This document shows, one piece after another, positions 31,212 through 40,413 of a stretch of DNA of 64,000 nucleotides. Under the pieces are notes generated by a model, which was given only the letters and a program-made list of their open reading frames with translations, did no database searches and was not told the origin of the DNA. The first letter of the stretch is position 1, and every line of letters begins with the position of its first letter. The position numbers and the translations under genes were made by a program. Origin of the DNA: Marinobacterium aestuarii (GTDB lineage: Bacteria; Pseudomonadota; Gammaproteobacteria; Pseudomonadales; Balneatricaceae); assembly GCF_001651805.1 (NCBI RefSeq), contig NZ_CP015839.1:682001-746000 (forward strand), in the 5' to 3' direction.

Positions 31212-32252
31212 TCAGCGGCCGCGGTTCTGCCGTGCCTGGCTGGGTGACTGGCCGAAATAGTCGCGATAGCAGTGGCTGAAGTGGGTGGTGCTGACGAAAC
31301 CACAGGCGACCGTAATAGCGGCGATGGTTTCGTTGGTCTGCAGCAGCAGACGCCGGGCGCGGGTGATACGCAGCTCCAGGTAGTACTTGGAGGGAGTACT
31401 GTCGATATAGCGGTGGAACAGGCGCTCGATCTGGCGGCGCGACAGGTTGACCAGGCCTGCCAGTTCCTCCATGCCCAGGGGTTCCTCGATATTGGCTTCC
31501 ATCAGCTGCAACACCGCCTGCAGCGGTTCCGGCAGAGCCGGATCTATGGCCGTACAGGGCATGGGGCGTTCGGGGATTTCGCCGATCTTGTCGCAGCTGA
31601 GGATCTCTTCGATACCGCGTACCACTTCATTGCCATAGTGCTGGCCGATGACCGCCAGCATCATGCTCAGGGCACTGCTGGCCCCGGCGCAGGAGACGCG
31701 CTCGCGGTCGATGACATAGGGATTGGCCGACAGCGTGACCCGCGGGCAGGTTTCCTGCAGGCCATCGCGGCTTTCGGGATGTACCGTGCACTCATAGCCA
31801 TCCATCAGGCCGGCCTGGGCCAGCAGGTAGCTGCCATTCCAGAGACCGCCCAGGATCAGGCCATGCTGGGCGGCGTCCCGCAGCCGATCCTGCAGTGCAC
31901 GGTCTGGCTGCAGATTGCAGCGCAGGCCGCCGCAGACGAACAGCATGTCCAGTTCGCTCGAGCTCTGGCTTTGCAGGGCGCCGTCCACCGAAATTTCGAT
32001 TCCAAGATCGCTGCGGATAGCGCTGCCATCCAGGCTCAGGGTGCGAAAACTGTACAGCGGCGTGCTGCTCAGCAGGTTGGCGGTGACGATGGCATCCACC
32101 GCGGCGGTAAAGGCCATCATGGAAAAGTGCTCACGCAGCACGAAGCCAATTCGAATGGCAGGCGCCGAGCTGGTCTCGCTTTCCTTGAGGTACGCCTGGT
32201 TGCTGCGTTTGAAGCGGCTGTCGAAGGTGCGCTGGCGGTGCTGGTTTGTCAT
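31212..32252 (-). CDS. GlxA-type AraC-family transcriptional regulator
   Basis: The 346-residue product has a DJ-1/PfpI-like glutamine-amidotransferase fold (about 30-200, with LFVCGGLRC and LGGLWNGSYLLAQAGLMDG) and a C-terminal AraC helix-turn-helix pair (about 240-340, with LSRRQIERLF and ACGFVSTTHFSHCYRDYFG). The GATase nucleophile Cys is absent, as is usual for this class. The class includes GbdR, CdhR and SouR, which control betaine, carnitine and sarcosine use. The downstream soxBDAG cluster and the adjacent FAD amine oxidase make such a role plausible; I cannot say which. Confidence 0.88.
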   Translation of the reverse strand: MTNQHRQRTFDSRFKRSNQAYLKESETSSAPAIRIGFVLREHFSMMAFTAAVDAIVTANLLSSTPLYSFRTLSLDGSAIRSDLGIEISVDGALQSQSSSELDMLFVCGGLRCNLQPDRALQDRLRDAAQHGLILGGLWNGSYLLAQAGLMDGYECTVHPESRDGLQETCPRVTLSANPYVIDRERVSCAGASSALSMMLAVIGQHYGNEVVRGIEEILSCDKIGEIPERPMPCTAIDPALPEPLQAVLQLMEANIEEPLGMEELAGLVNLSRRQIERLFHRYIDSTPSKYYLELRITRARRLLLQTNETIAAITVACGFVSTTHFSHCYRDYFGQSPSQARQNRGR

Positions 32253-32395
32253 AGGCTGGGTCGCTAACAGGTCGTCAAGAAACCGGGCAACCAGTATAGC
32301 AAAGCCTGTGCGCGGGCAGGCAGCGCTATTCGCAGGCGGAGGTGGGGTTTTGCGGCCCGCCGCGGGGCGGGTCGCAGGCGGTGATTAAGGCCGGG

Positions 32396-32746
32396 TTATT
32401 CCAGGCCGTTGAGCGCCTTCCAGTTGCCGGGGTAGACGGCGTAGAAGATGGTGGCCTGCTCGCCTTCGTACTTCAGCTCGGTGCCCTCGGGTATCCAGAT
32501 GATGTCACCGGCCTGACCTTCCAGCACGCCATCTTTGGTGACGAGGCGAAAGACGCCATCGACCACATAGACGACTTCGTCGTAGAGCACCGTCCAGGCG
32601 ATGGAGCAGGCATCGAACTTCGCCACGCCCGCACCCAGGGAGGCACTCATGTCGGTGCTGACGGCACGGGCGACGGCGGCGGCACCCGGCGGGCCTCCGC
32701 GATGCTGAAAGTTGAGGCTGGAGGCATGAATCAGTTTGGCGGACAT
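32396..32746 (-). CDS. Small cupin-domain protein (EutQ-like)
   Basis: A 116-residue single-domain cupin with the core VLYDEVVYVVDGVFRLV and AGDIIWIPEGTELKY, related to the EutQ/ethanolamine-utilisation cupins. The usual metal-binding His pair is not obvious, so it may bind or sense a ligand and not be an enzyme. It lies 92 bases after the FAD oxidoreductase on the same strand and probably shares its transcript. Confidence 0.75.
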   Translation of the reverse strand: MSAKLIHASSLNFQHRGGPPGAAAVARAVSTDMSASLGAGVAKFDACSIAWTVLYDEVVYVVDGVFRLVTKDGVLEGQAGDIIWIPEGTELKYEGEQATIFYAVYPGNWKALNGLE

Positions 32747-32838
32747 GTTTTAAAACCTGTTAAGCGTGTGCAAAGAGCGAGATTGAGGCGCCCGGTGGAA
32801 GTGCCGGACGCGGGCATGTTGTTAGCACAGTGGGCGGG

Positions 32839-34146
32839 TTACAGCTCCGAACGGCTGGCGAAGCGCGCCATGGCCATGCGCAGCGGTACGCCTATGTGCA
32901 GCAGCGGTTTGGGCGGCAGGCGCGAGGGATTGCCCGAGACTTCCAGCATGTTGCTCAGCAGGTCGGTCTTCTTGCCCGAGGCCATGTCGGCCAGCATCAT
33001 GCCGGAGATGGTACCGCGGGCAGCGCCGACGCTCTGGTCGCAGGCGGAGGCGAAGATGCCCTTTTCGAGCTCGCCAAAGTAGGTTTCGAAGTTGCCCGAC
33101 AGGCTGCTGGCGCCGCCCCAGGTGTAGTCGAACTGCACATTTTTCAGCGCCGGGTAGCGCGCCTCGAAGCCTTCGCGGTGACGCTGGCGAATGCCGGGCA
33201 GCAGCTCCTGCGGCGTGTTGTAGTCGTGGGCATAACGGTAGGAGTTGCGGATGATGATCCGGCGATCCTGGGTCATGCGCAGGGTAGTGCCGGCGTGATC
33301 GGCGGGGGTCAGGCCCCAGTCGAGCTGGCCGCCATAGAGCTTCATTTCCGCATCGGTCAGCGGGCGCGTCATGCTGGCAAAGGTCATGACCGGCAGGATG
33401 CGATCACGCAGGAAGCCGAGTTCTGCGGTAAAGATGTTGGTGCCCAGAATCAGCTGGCGGCACTCAATGCGGGCCTTGCCGGTATTGAGGACAAAGCCGT
33501 TGGCGGTGCGGGTGATCTCCAGCACTGGTGTATGTTCTGCGATGCGCACGTTGGCCGGCATGTTGTCGGCCAGGCCACGCATCAGCGCCGCGGGCTGCAT
33601 CAGGGTGCCGCCGGGCGTAAAGATGCAGGCACTGTAATAGTCAGTACCGAATATATCCTGCATTTTCTGCGGGCTGAGGCGCTCGTAGGTCTCGCCGAAG
33701 TTTTTCAGCAGCTGTTCGTAATGGTCGAGAAACTTCTCGCCCCGCGCGCCCACGGCGCCCTGATACTTGCCGGCTTTGGACCACTGGCAGTCAATGTTGT
33801 AGCTGTTGATCTGGGTTTCCAGATAATCGATGGCGGTGCGGTTCAAATGCACCATCTTGCGCTTGAGTTCCTTGTCACCGAGCTCCAGATCGCGCTTGTG
33901 CGGCTGGTCTATCACAAAGCCTGAGTTGCGCCCGGACGCGCCCTGGCCGACTTTCAGCGCCTCGATCAGCACAAAGCTGTCGTCGGGGCGGTTTTCCGCC
34001 AGTCGGCGCACGGCGGCGCAGCCGACAAAGCCCCCGCCAATGACGGCGGCATCGACACGAATATCCTGCGTCAGCTGCGGGAAGTCAGTGACAGTCCCAA
34101 GCATTTCATACCAGCCACAATTGCCGTCATATTGGGGAAGAATCAT
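32839..34146 (-). CDS. FAD-dependent amine/amino acid oxidoreductase (DAO family)
   Basis: A 435-residue cytoplasmic flavoprotein. The N-terminal FAD motif is DAAVIGGGFVGCAAVRRLA (about 33-51), followed by GQGASGRNSGFV, the DAO-family flavin signature seen in PuuB-type gamma-glutamylputrescine oxidases. The C-terminal part has YTWGGASSLSGNF. The likely reaction is oxidation of a primary or secondary amine, substrate unknown. It is divergent from a LysR gene (165 bases apart) and followed by a cupin and a GlxA-type regulator. Confidence 0.85.
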   Translation of the reverse strand: MILPQYDGNCGWYEMLGTVTDFPQLTQDIRVDAAVIGGGFVGCAAVRRLAENRPDDSFVLIEALKVGQGASGRNSGFVIDQPHKRDLELGDKELKRKMVHLNRTAIDYLETQINSYNIDCQWSKAGKYQGAVGARGEKFLDHYEQLLKNFGETYERLSPQKMQDIFGTDYYSACIFTPGGTLMQPAALMRGLADNMPANVRIAEHTPVLEITRTANGFVLNTGKARIECRQLILGTNIFTAELGFLRDRILPVMTFASMTRPLTDAEMKLYGGQLDWGLTPADHAGTTLRMTQDRRIIIRNSYRYAHDYNTPQELLPGIRQRHREGFEARYPALKNVQFDYTWGGASSLSGNFETYFGELEKGIFASACDQSVGAARGTISGMMLADMASGKKTDLLSNMLEVSGNPSRLPPKPLLHIGVPLRMAMARFASRSEL

Positions 34147-34311
34147 GTTCTGTGTCCGTTGTGCATGTGCATTGTCGTGTGGGTCGCCAGAGCGGCCCGG
34201 TGTCTTGATCTGAGGCGATTATTTCGGATTTTTATTAGCGTAACTACATAAAAGGCTCCTTAGTACCAACTATAATGCGTTTCATAAGTTAAACTAATAG
34301 TTAGGTGCCGC

Positions 34312-35289
34312 ATGTCCGAACCCCGGCTGCTCGATACCCATATGCTCCATACCTTTGTAGTGATTGCGGAATCGCCTTCGCTGACGGATGCCGCACGTCG
34401 CCTCGGAGTGACTCAGTCGGCGGTCTCCCAGTGTCTGAAACAGCTTGAAGATCAATTAGGTACCGCGCTGGTGGTACGTCGCAGCCGGCCACTGCACCTG
34501 ACCGCCGCCGGCAATGCGCTGAAACAGAATGCCGAGGGCATTCTGGGTGAACTGCGTCGCCTCAGCGCGCGGGTACGGGGTGCGGCAGACCAGGGGCTGG
34601 TGCATTGCCGTCTTGGCTTGATTACGTCCTGCTCCGAAGTGTTCGGCAGCAAGCTGATCGCTCGCTTGAGTCCCTTTATTGAACAGCTGACGCTGCGCAG
34701 TGGTCTGACGCCGCCACTGATGCAGGCCTTCCTCGACCGCGAGATTGATATTCTGGTGTCCAATGATCCCCTGACCGGTGTCGATGGCCTGGAGCGCTTT
34801 GAGCTGTTCCGCGACCCCATGCTGCTGGCCGTGTCGGCGCGGGATCTCGGTGGGTTGCCAGCGCCTGTGTCGGTTGAATCCCTGGCCAGAGCCCTGCCGA
34901 TGATCAAATACGGCCGCCATACCCATATAGGTGCCTACAGCGAAGTGGTGCTAAGGCGCATGGGCATGCAGGCCAATGTGCGCTACGAAACCGATGATAC
35001 CCACACGCTGATGAACTTCGTCCACGATGGTCACGGCTGGGCTATTCTCAGCGCCCTTTGCCTGGCCCAGGTGCTCTATCTGACTGAGGATGTACGGGTG
35101 ATGGAGCTGGATCGCAGCCGCCATGCCCGCACCCTCTACCTGTTGGCGCGTGAGGGTGAGATGGGGTCTATACCGCAGCAGGTCGCCAGTGCTATCCGCG
35201 GGATTTTGCAGGGCCCGGTATTTGAGGGGCTGGTGCAGCGCGCACCCTGGCTGACAGTTGATGTGTTTGGCGCTGCGGGGGAGGTCTGA
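34312..35289 (+). CDS. LysR-family transcriptional regulator
   Basis: A 325-residue LysR regulator: winged helix at about 8-67 (SLTDAARRLGVTQSAVSQCLKQLE reads across the recognition helix in two parts), then a two-lobe effector domain. It is divergent from the FAD oxidoreductase and should control it. A short inverted repeat AACTA-A-TAGTT (34292-34302) lies just before its start and may serve autoregulation. Confidence 0.92.
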   Translation: MSEPRLLDTHMLHTFVVIAESPSLTDAARRLGVTQSAVSQCLKQLEDQLGTALVVRRSRPLHLTAAGNALKQNAEGILGELRRLSARVRGAADQGLVHCRLGLITSCSEVFGSKLIARLSPFIEQLTLRSGLTPPLMQAFLDREIDILVSNDPLTGVDGLERFELFRDPMLLAVSARDLGGLPAPVSVESLARALPMIKYGRHTHIGAYSEVVLRRMGMQANVRYETDDTHTLMNFVHDGHGWAILSALCLAQVLYLTEDVRVMELDRSRHARTLYLLAREGEMGSIPQQVASAIRGILQGPVFEGLVQRAPWLTVDVFGAAGEV

Positions 35290-35456
35290 GGCCTTTTGTC
35301 GGCGCGGTTGCCTGGGCTGAACCCCGTTCTGGCATCAAGGCCGGGCCTGGTGGCAAGGGTTTGCGCCGCATTGCCGTGGTTCTTCAGGCTGGGTTAATTG
35401 CCGTGGGCGCCCAATGCCAGGCCCGACTGTTACCCCTGTGGAAGCCGACGCTGCCT

Positions 35457-35822
35457 ATGACGATTGCGGCCATTATCAAGGAATTCGTACTCTTTGGCGT
35501 CAAGCAGGCCTACGCCTGCATGTTTGGCGGCTTTCTGCTGCTGTTCTGGCGCACCCAGGTCTACTATCGTGTACACCGGGACTACCGCGCCATGCCGCTG
35601 TTGCTGGGCTGGTTTCTGGTGGCGCTCTTTATCTGGCTGGCGGAAAACATCGCCACCTATGTGAATATATGGATTTACCCGAATCAGATGCAGGACTGGA
35701 GTCCGGTGTCGCTGGCCAAGCTTTCGTCCTGGTATCTGTTAATGCTGCTCAGCTTTGTACTGGTAACGACCATTAACCGGGTGGAGCTGCCCCAGTGCCG
35801 CGCTGAGGCTCCCGGCACGTGA
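35457..35822 (+). pseudogene. DUF817-family membrane protein with apparent internal deletion
   Basis: The 121-residue reading joins the two ends of a DUF817 protein without the middle. Residues 1-22 (IIKEFVLFGVKQAYACMFGG) resemble the family's N-terminus. From about residue 23 on (FLLLFWRTQVYYRV, MPLLLGWFLVALFIWLAENI, LAKLSSWYLLMLLSFVLVT) it resembles the C-terminal third. Full members have about 250-290 residues, so some 130-170 residues seem missing in frame. The recall of the family sequence is from memory. It could still make a three-helix membrane protein, but I think it is a decayed gene. ATG 35457 is in a longer open frame starting 35361. Confidence 0.6.
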
Positions 35823-36102
35823 CTGGCAGCGGCACATGCCTGACCTATACTGTGCGCAGCTTCTGAAGCTGTTCTTTACCGATAATCAGCGTACCTGGTC
35901 AGCATTATTGCTTATGACTGCAGTCCCGTTTTTCGGATGAATAAAAAAATAGTGTTGCAGTTTGGATACTGTTTTTTAGTTCGAACCGCGGGTGTGATAT
36001 TCGCCGCTGTCCCTGCGCCATGATTAACGCTAAGGCTTCGAACCAGGCCGCGTCGTACAAAGTATCGGCGGGGGAGGGCATCATGTGCAAAGGGAGTTTC
36101 CC

Positions 36103-36525
36103 ATGGCAGATAAGGGCATAGTCTATCGTTCGGGTTACAAGTATCAGCTGGCTGAAAATTACGAACTCAAGATTCCCATCAAGCCCGAGGCGGATATAGA
36201 CTCGATGTTTATCTCCCTCGACCGCCAGGGCAACCTGCAGGTAAAAGCCGGTTATGCCTGGGATGGCACCTCGGGTCCGGTGATCGACACACCCTTCAAC
36301 CTGCGCGCCTCACTGGTGCACGACGCGCTCTACCAGCTGATGCGGGAAAAGAGCCTCAGTGCCAGGGAGCATAAGGAAAAGGCCGACAAACTGTTCAAAA
36401 AACTGGCCAAGGAAGATGGAGTGCCGGCGCCCGTGGCCCAGATCTACTACGAGGCACTGAAGAAACTTGGAAAGCCGGCGACGAAACCTGAAAGCACCAA
36501 AGATCTGAAGCACGCGCCCAGGTAG
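36103..36525 (+). CDS. DUF1353 family protein
   Basis: A 140-residue protein with the DUF1353 core: GNLQVKAGYAWDGTSGPVID followed by ASLVHDALYQLMREK, containing a conserved His-Asp pair. The family is common in phages and in bacterial genomes and its role is unknown. ATG 36103 has AAGGGAG just upstream (36089-36095). No other phage gene is near, so there is no sign of a prophage. A terminator follows at 36547. Confidence 0.8.
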   Translation: MADKGIVYRSGYKYQLAENYELKIPIKPEADIDSMFISLDRQGNLQVKAGYAWDGTSGPVIDTPFNLRASLVHDALYQLMREKSLSAREHKEKADKLFKKLAKEDGVPAPVAQIYYEALKKLGKPATKPESTKDLKHAPR

Positions 36526-36546
36526 TCTGACATTGAATCTCCGGAC

Positions 36547-36581
36547 AAAAGCCCCATCAGAGTAACGCTGGCGGGGTTTTT
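36547..36581 (+). terminator. Probable terminator after the DUF1353 gene
   Basis: A4-G-CCCC (36547-36555) pairs with GGGG-T5 (36573-36581), with a CAG/CTG inner pair and a seven-base loop. The stem is interrupted but the T run is good. Confidence 0.5.
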
Positions 36582-36706
36582 GTGGTTGCTGTCGGCGGCG
36601 GGTTTCGCGTGCTGACGTTCGCCATCTTTCGCATTTCTGCGTTGTTCAGATAGCGCACTTGCCAGTAGAATCGCTGTTTTTGTGATCATTACGGAGCATT
36701 AGCCGC

Positions 36707-37426
36707 ATGGGCAGAGCCTATCAGAACCGCAAAGAGTCGATGGCCAAGACGTCTGACATGAAGGCCAAGGTTTATAGCCGCTATGGTCGTGAGATCTATG
36801 TCTCCGCCAAGTCGGGAGGGACTGACCCTGCCGGCAATCTGACCCTGCGCAGCCTGATTGAGCGCGCCAAGAAAGACCAGGTGCCGAGTCATGTTATCGA
36901 CAAGGCGCTCGAAAAGGCGAAAGGCGGTGGGGGTGAGGATTACGCGGCGGCGCGCTATGAAGGCTATGGCCCCGGTGGCAGCATGGCCATTATCGACTGC
37001 CTCACCGATAACCCCAACCGTACCTTCGGTGATGTGCGCCAGGCCTTTACCAAGACCAAAAGCAAGATCGGCACGCCGGGCAGTGTCAGCCATATGTTCG
37101 ATCACGCGGCCATTTTCGTATTCGCCTACGATGATGAAGAGGCGGTGCTCGAAGCCCTGATGGAGGCCGACGTCGATGTGACGGACATTGAGAATGAAGA
37201 CGGCAAAATTACGGTATTCGCCCCCAACACCGATTACTTCAAGGCCAAGATGGCCCTGCTGGATCGCTGTGGCGAACTGGATTTCGATGTGGATGAAATC
37301 CAGTTTATCCCCCACGCCTTTACCACAGTCAGCGGGGACGATGTCGCCCTGTTTGAGAGATTTTTGACCATGCTGAACGATCTGGATGACGTGCAGCAGG
37401 TGTACCACAATGTCGAACTTTCATAG
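36707..37426 (+). CDS. YebC/PmpR-family regulator (YeeN type)
   Basis: A 239-residue member of the YebC/TACO1 family, closest in length and N-terminus ([21 protein letters not shown]) to the E. coli YeeN branch. It contains the conserved [13 protein letters not shown], a KGGG motif and the [14 protein letters not shown] stretch. Family members act as transcription regulators or help ribosomes translate proline-rich stretches; which applies here is unknown. The usual ruvC-linked yebC copy is not in this window. Confidence 0.92.
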   Translation: MGRAYQNRKESMAKTSDMKAKVYSRYGREIYVSAKSGGTDPAGNLTLRSLIERAKKDQVPSHVIDKALEKAKGGGGEDYAAARYEGYGPGGSMAIIDCLTDNPNRTFGDVRQAFTKTKSKIGTPGSVSHMFDHAAIFVFAYDDEEAVLEALMEADVDVTDIENEDGKITVFAPNTDYFKAKMALLDRCGELDFDVDEIQFIPHAFTTVSGDDVALFERFLTMLNDLDDVQQVYHNVELS

Positions 37427-37468
37427 GGCCGCCAGGCTGTTTAAAGGCGGCTGAACGGACCAGACCAA

Positions 37469-37504
37469 AAAAGACCCCGCAAGGCGTGAACGGTCGGGGC
37501 TTTT
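37469..37504 (+). terminator. Probable terminator after the YebC-type gene
   Basis: AAAAG (37469-37473), one bulged A, CCCCG (37475-37479) pair with CGGGG and CTTTT (37495-37504). It could work on both strands. Confidence 0.55.
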
Positions 37505-37720
37505 CAGTTAAACCCGTGTGCCGGCGTTGAACCCTGCGCGAGCGCCCGGGACCTGGCTTGGGGTCCTGCTCAGAGTCTTGGTCGGGGTCGGCTGCCGGTG
37601 CGTCTATACTGAGCGTGCCTTCCCTGCCGGGAGCGCTTCTGATAAGGATGCCACGGATGAAAATGCCCCGCCTTTTGACCGATAACGCTGTTTGCGTCCG
37701 CAAGGTCTTGATTCACCACC

Positions 37721-38995
37721 ATGAATAGCGCCGGCTGGTTTGTACTTGTAGGCGCGCTTATGCTCGCCATGGGGCTGACCGCGCCGCTGATGAAGCGTTT
37801 TGCGGTGACCTCGGCGATGCTGTATCTGGCCGTGGGTCTGCTGGTGGGTCCAACCGGCTTTGGACTTTTTCATTTCAACCCGCTGGAACAATCGGCCCTG
37901 CTGGAAGTGCTCACCGAAGTGGTGGTGCTGATTTCGCTGTTTTCCGCCGGTGTAAAAATGCCGGTGCCGGTCAGCTTGGCGCGTTGGCGCGCGCCGGTGC
38001 TGCTGGCCTTTGTCTCCATGACGGTGACCGTGGTGCTGGTGGCCGGGTTTGGCCATTACGTTTTAGGGCTATCACTGGGAGCGGCCGTGCTGCTGGGGGC
38101 CATACTGGCACCGACCGACCCTGTGCTGGCAACCGAAGTGCAGATTCGTCATGCCGAGGATCGGGACCGGCTGCGCTTTACCCTGACCTGTGAGGCGGGG
38201 ATGAATGATGGCAGCGCCTTCCCGTTCGTCATGCTGGGTCTGGGGCTGCTCGGGCTGCACGATCTGGGGACCTTCGGGCAGCGCTGGTGGCTGCTGGATG
38301 TGCTCTGGGCCACCGGGGCTGCGGTCATTGTGGGTGGGGTGGCCGGCTGGGGGCTCGCCCGCATGAGTCTGTACGTGCGCCGTAGCGGGCACCATATCGA
38401 GTTGCTGAATGACTTTCTGGGTCTGGGGCTGATCGGTCTGGTGTACGGCATTTGTCTGTGGATCAATGCCTGGGGCTTCCTGGCGGTTTTCTTCGCGGCC
38501 GTGGTATTGCGCCAGACCGAATTGAAATTCGCAGGCGCGGAGCTGGAGCGGGCGCCGGAGACACCGCAGCTGCAGGTTGAGCCTGCGTCGGCGCGTGTCA
38601 GTGCAGGCTCGCTGGTGTTCAAGGAGCACCTTGAGCGGCTGTCCGAGCTGGTACTGATCCTGCTGATCGGCGGCATGCTGTTTCTCGACTCCTGGAGCTG
38701 GCGCGCCACGGCGCTGGCGTTATTCCTGTTTACCGTCGCACGGCCCCTGAGCGTGATGGTGGGCCTGGCGGGTAGCCGGACTCCGTGGCGGATACGCGGT
38801 CTGGCGTCCTGGTTTGGTGTACGTGGCATCGGCTCGCTCTACTATCTAATGTACGCCATAGAGCATGGCATCGGCGAAGAGCTGGCGGTCGAGCTGATTC
38901 ACCTGACGCTGGTGGTGGTTGCGCTGTCGATCCTGGTGCATGGCCTCAGCGTCAAGCCGATGATGCGCAAATTCTGGCGCCGCTCCCGCGAATAA
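37721..38995 (+). CDS. Monovalent cation/proton antiporter (CPA1 type)
   Basis: A 424-residue inner-membrane protein with about 12 helices. It has the CPA hallmark APTDPVLATEVQ (about 129-140), and EAGMNDGSAFPFVML (about 155-169), which match the ion-binding Asp/Asn regions. The last helices contain WFGVRGIGSLYYLMYA. It should exchange sodium or potassium for protons. A cytosolic loop (about 268-305) is rich in Glu, Pro and Ala. It ends six bases before the convergent phospholipase-D-like gene. Confidence 0.9.
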   Translation: MNSAGWFVLVGALMLAMGLTAPLMKRFAVTSAMLYLAVGLLVGPTGFGLFHFNPLEQSALLEVLTEVVVLISLFSAGVKMPVPVSLARWRAPVLLAFVSMTVTVVLVAGFGHYVLGLSLGAAVLLGAILAPTDPVLATEVQIRHAEDRDRLRFTLTCEAGMNDGSAFPFVMLGLGLLGLHDLGTFGQRWWLLDVLWATGAAVIVGGVAGWGLARMSLYVRRSGHHIELLNDFLGLGLIGLVYGICLWINAWGFLAVFFAAVVLRQTELKFAGAELERAPETPQLQVEPASARVSAGSLVFKEHLERLSELVLILLIGGMLFLDSWSWRATALALFLFTVARPLSVMVGLAGSRTPWRIRGLASWFGVRGIGSLYYLMYAIEHGIGEELAVELIHLTLVVVALSILVHGLSVKPMMRKFWRRSRE

Positions 38996-39001
38996 GTGCG
39001 T

Positions 39002-40408
39002 TTACATCCAGCGCCGGAATAGATTCCCCAGCCCCTCTTTGAGCCGTTGCAGTAGCGGGCGTTGCCGCCAGGCTTGGAGGCTTATTTCGTCGGCGTGCTG
39101 CAAATCCACCAGAAACAGTTTGTCCATTGCGCGGCCAAAGTCCTGGTCGATAATCACCGTGTTGAGTTCGTAGTTATGCACGAAGCTGCGGTAGTCCAGG
39201 TTGGTTGAACCGATACTGCTCCAGACGCTGTCCACGACCAGGGTCTTGGCGTGCAGCACTGAGCCGTTACGCTCGTAAATGCGAACCCCGGCTGCCAGCA
39301 AATCCTCATAGCTGGAGCGGGATGCCTGGATCAGCAAGGGGACATCCGTCATGCCCGGCAGCAACAGGCGCACATCGGCGCCCCGCTGGGCCGCAGCCTT
39401 GAGGATGTCGATAAAAGGCTCATCCGGGGCGAAATAGGCCTGGGTTATCCAGACTTTCTCCTGTGCATGGCTGATGGCCGCGGCCAGGATGGCATAGATA
39501 TCGAATTCGTCACTGTCGCCGCCGCTGCTGGTGATCACCCCCGCCATTATGTTGCCGAGTGATTCTATGGTGGGGAAATGACCGCTGCTCGTCAGCTGCT
39601 CGGGCTCTGGCAAGTCCTTGTTCCATATTGCCAGAAACTGGCGCTGAAACTGGTGCACCACCGGGCCTACGATGCGCAGGTGGGTATCGCGCCAGGCCTG
39701 GTCTGGCTTGTCCTCGCTCGAGGCCGCCGAGAATGATCCCTGGCTGTAGGCGCCGGAGAAGTTGATGCCACCGCTGTAGGCGACCTTGCCGTCGATGACC
39801 AGCAGCTTGCGGTGATTGCGGTTGTTGCTGCGCCAGATACGCGGGTCCACGGCGGGATTCACCGGGTGAAACTTGCGCAGCTCAATGCCCTGATCGCGCA
39901 GTTGTTCGATGAAATCTGCGGGCAGGTCGAAGCTGCCGACGGCATCGATCAGCAGGCGCACGTCCACACCTCTGCGGCGGCTGGCGATCAGCCGTTCGAG
40001 CAGTGCCTGGCCAATGGCGGCGTCTGCAAGGATAAAGGTTTCCAGATGGATGCTTTCCCGGGCCTGGTCCATATCCTCGAACATCAGCTTGAAGGTAGAG
40101 GGGCCGTCGATCAGCAGGCGGGCATCGTTGCCGGCGACCAGGGCGCTGCCACTCAATTCCTGGGACAGGCTGATCAGTTGATCGAGCATGACCTGGGTGT
40201 CGGCCTCGGGGGCATCCTCTTCCAGCAGGTCCTGGTATTCCCGCGGGCTTGCCGCCCGCCGCCCGCCATCGATCAGCACCAGGGGGTGGACGACGGGCTG
40301 GGGTTCCTGCTGCCCGGTTTCCAGTCTTGGGCTCGTGCTGCAGCCGGCGACAAGGCTGAAGGCAAATCCGAACAGCAGCCAGCTACTCTGGGGGGCATGG
40401 TGCTTCAT
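39002..40408 (-). CDS. Phospholipase D/cardiolipin synthase-like lipoprotein
   Basis: A 468-residue protein with a lipoprotein signal (SLVAGC, Cys23) and two PLD catalytic motifs, NHRKLLVIDGKVAYSGG (first HKD) and LHAKTLVVDSVWSSIGSTN (second HKD). Cardiolipin synthases of this class join two phosphatidylglycerols, but those are normally anchored by membrane helices; the lipobox suggests a periplasm-facing anchor here. It could also act as a phospholipase. It is followed on the same strand upstream by the AI-2E permease gene (five bases between), in one operon. Confidence 0.85.
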   Translation of the reverse strand: MKHHAPQSSWLLFGFAFSLVAGCSTSPRLETGQQEPQPVVHPLVLIDGGRRAASPREYQDLLEEDAPEADTQVMLDQLISLSQELSGSALVAGNDARLLIDGPSTFKLMFEDMDQARESIHLETFILADAAIGQALLERLIASRRRGVDVRLLIDAVGSFDLPADFIEQLRDQGIELRKFHPVNPAVDPRIWRSNNRNHRKLLVIDGKVAYSGGINFSGAYSQGSFSAASSEDKPDQAWRDTHLRIVGPVVHQFQRQFLAIWNKDLPEPEQLTSSGHFPTIESLGNIMAGVITSSGGDSDEFDIYAILAAAISHAQEKVWITQAYFAPDEPFIDILKAAAQRGADVRLLLPGMTDVPLLIQASRSSYEDLLAAGVRIYERNGSVLHAKTLVVDSVWSSIGSTNLDYRSFVHNYELNTVIIDQDFGRAMDKLFLVDLQHADEISLQAWRQRPLLQRLKEGLGNLFRRWM

Positions 40409-40413
40409 GGCGG

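Noticed and set aside
34292-34302. Inverted repeat AACTA-A-TAGTT as a strong LysR site
   Set aside because: Too short to call on its own; mentioned only with the LysR gene.
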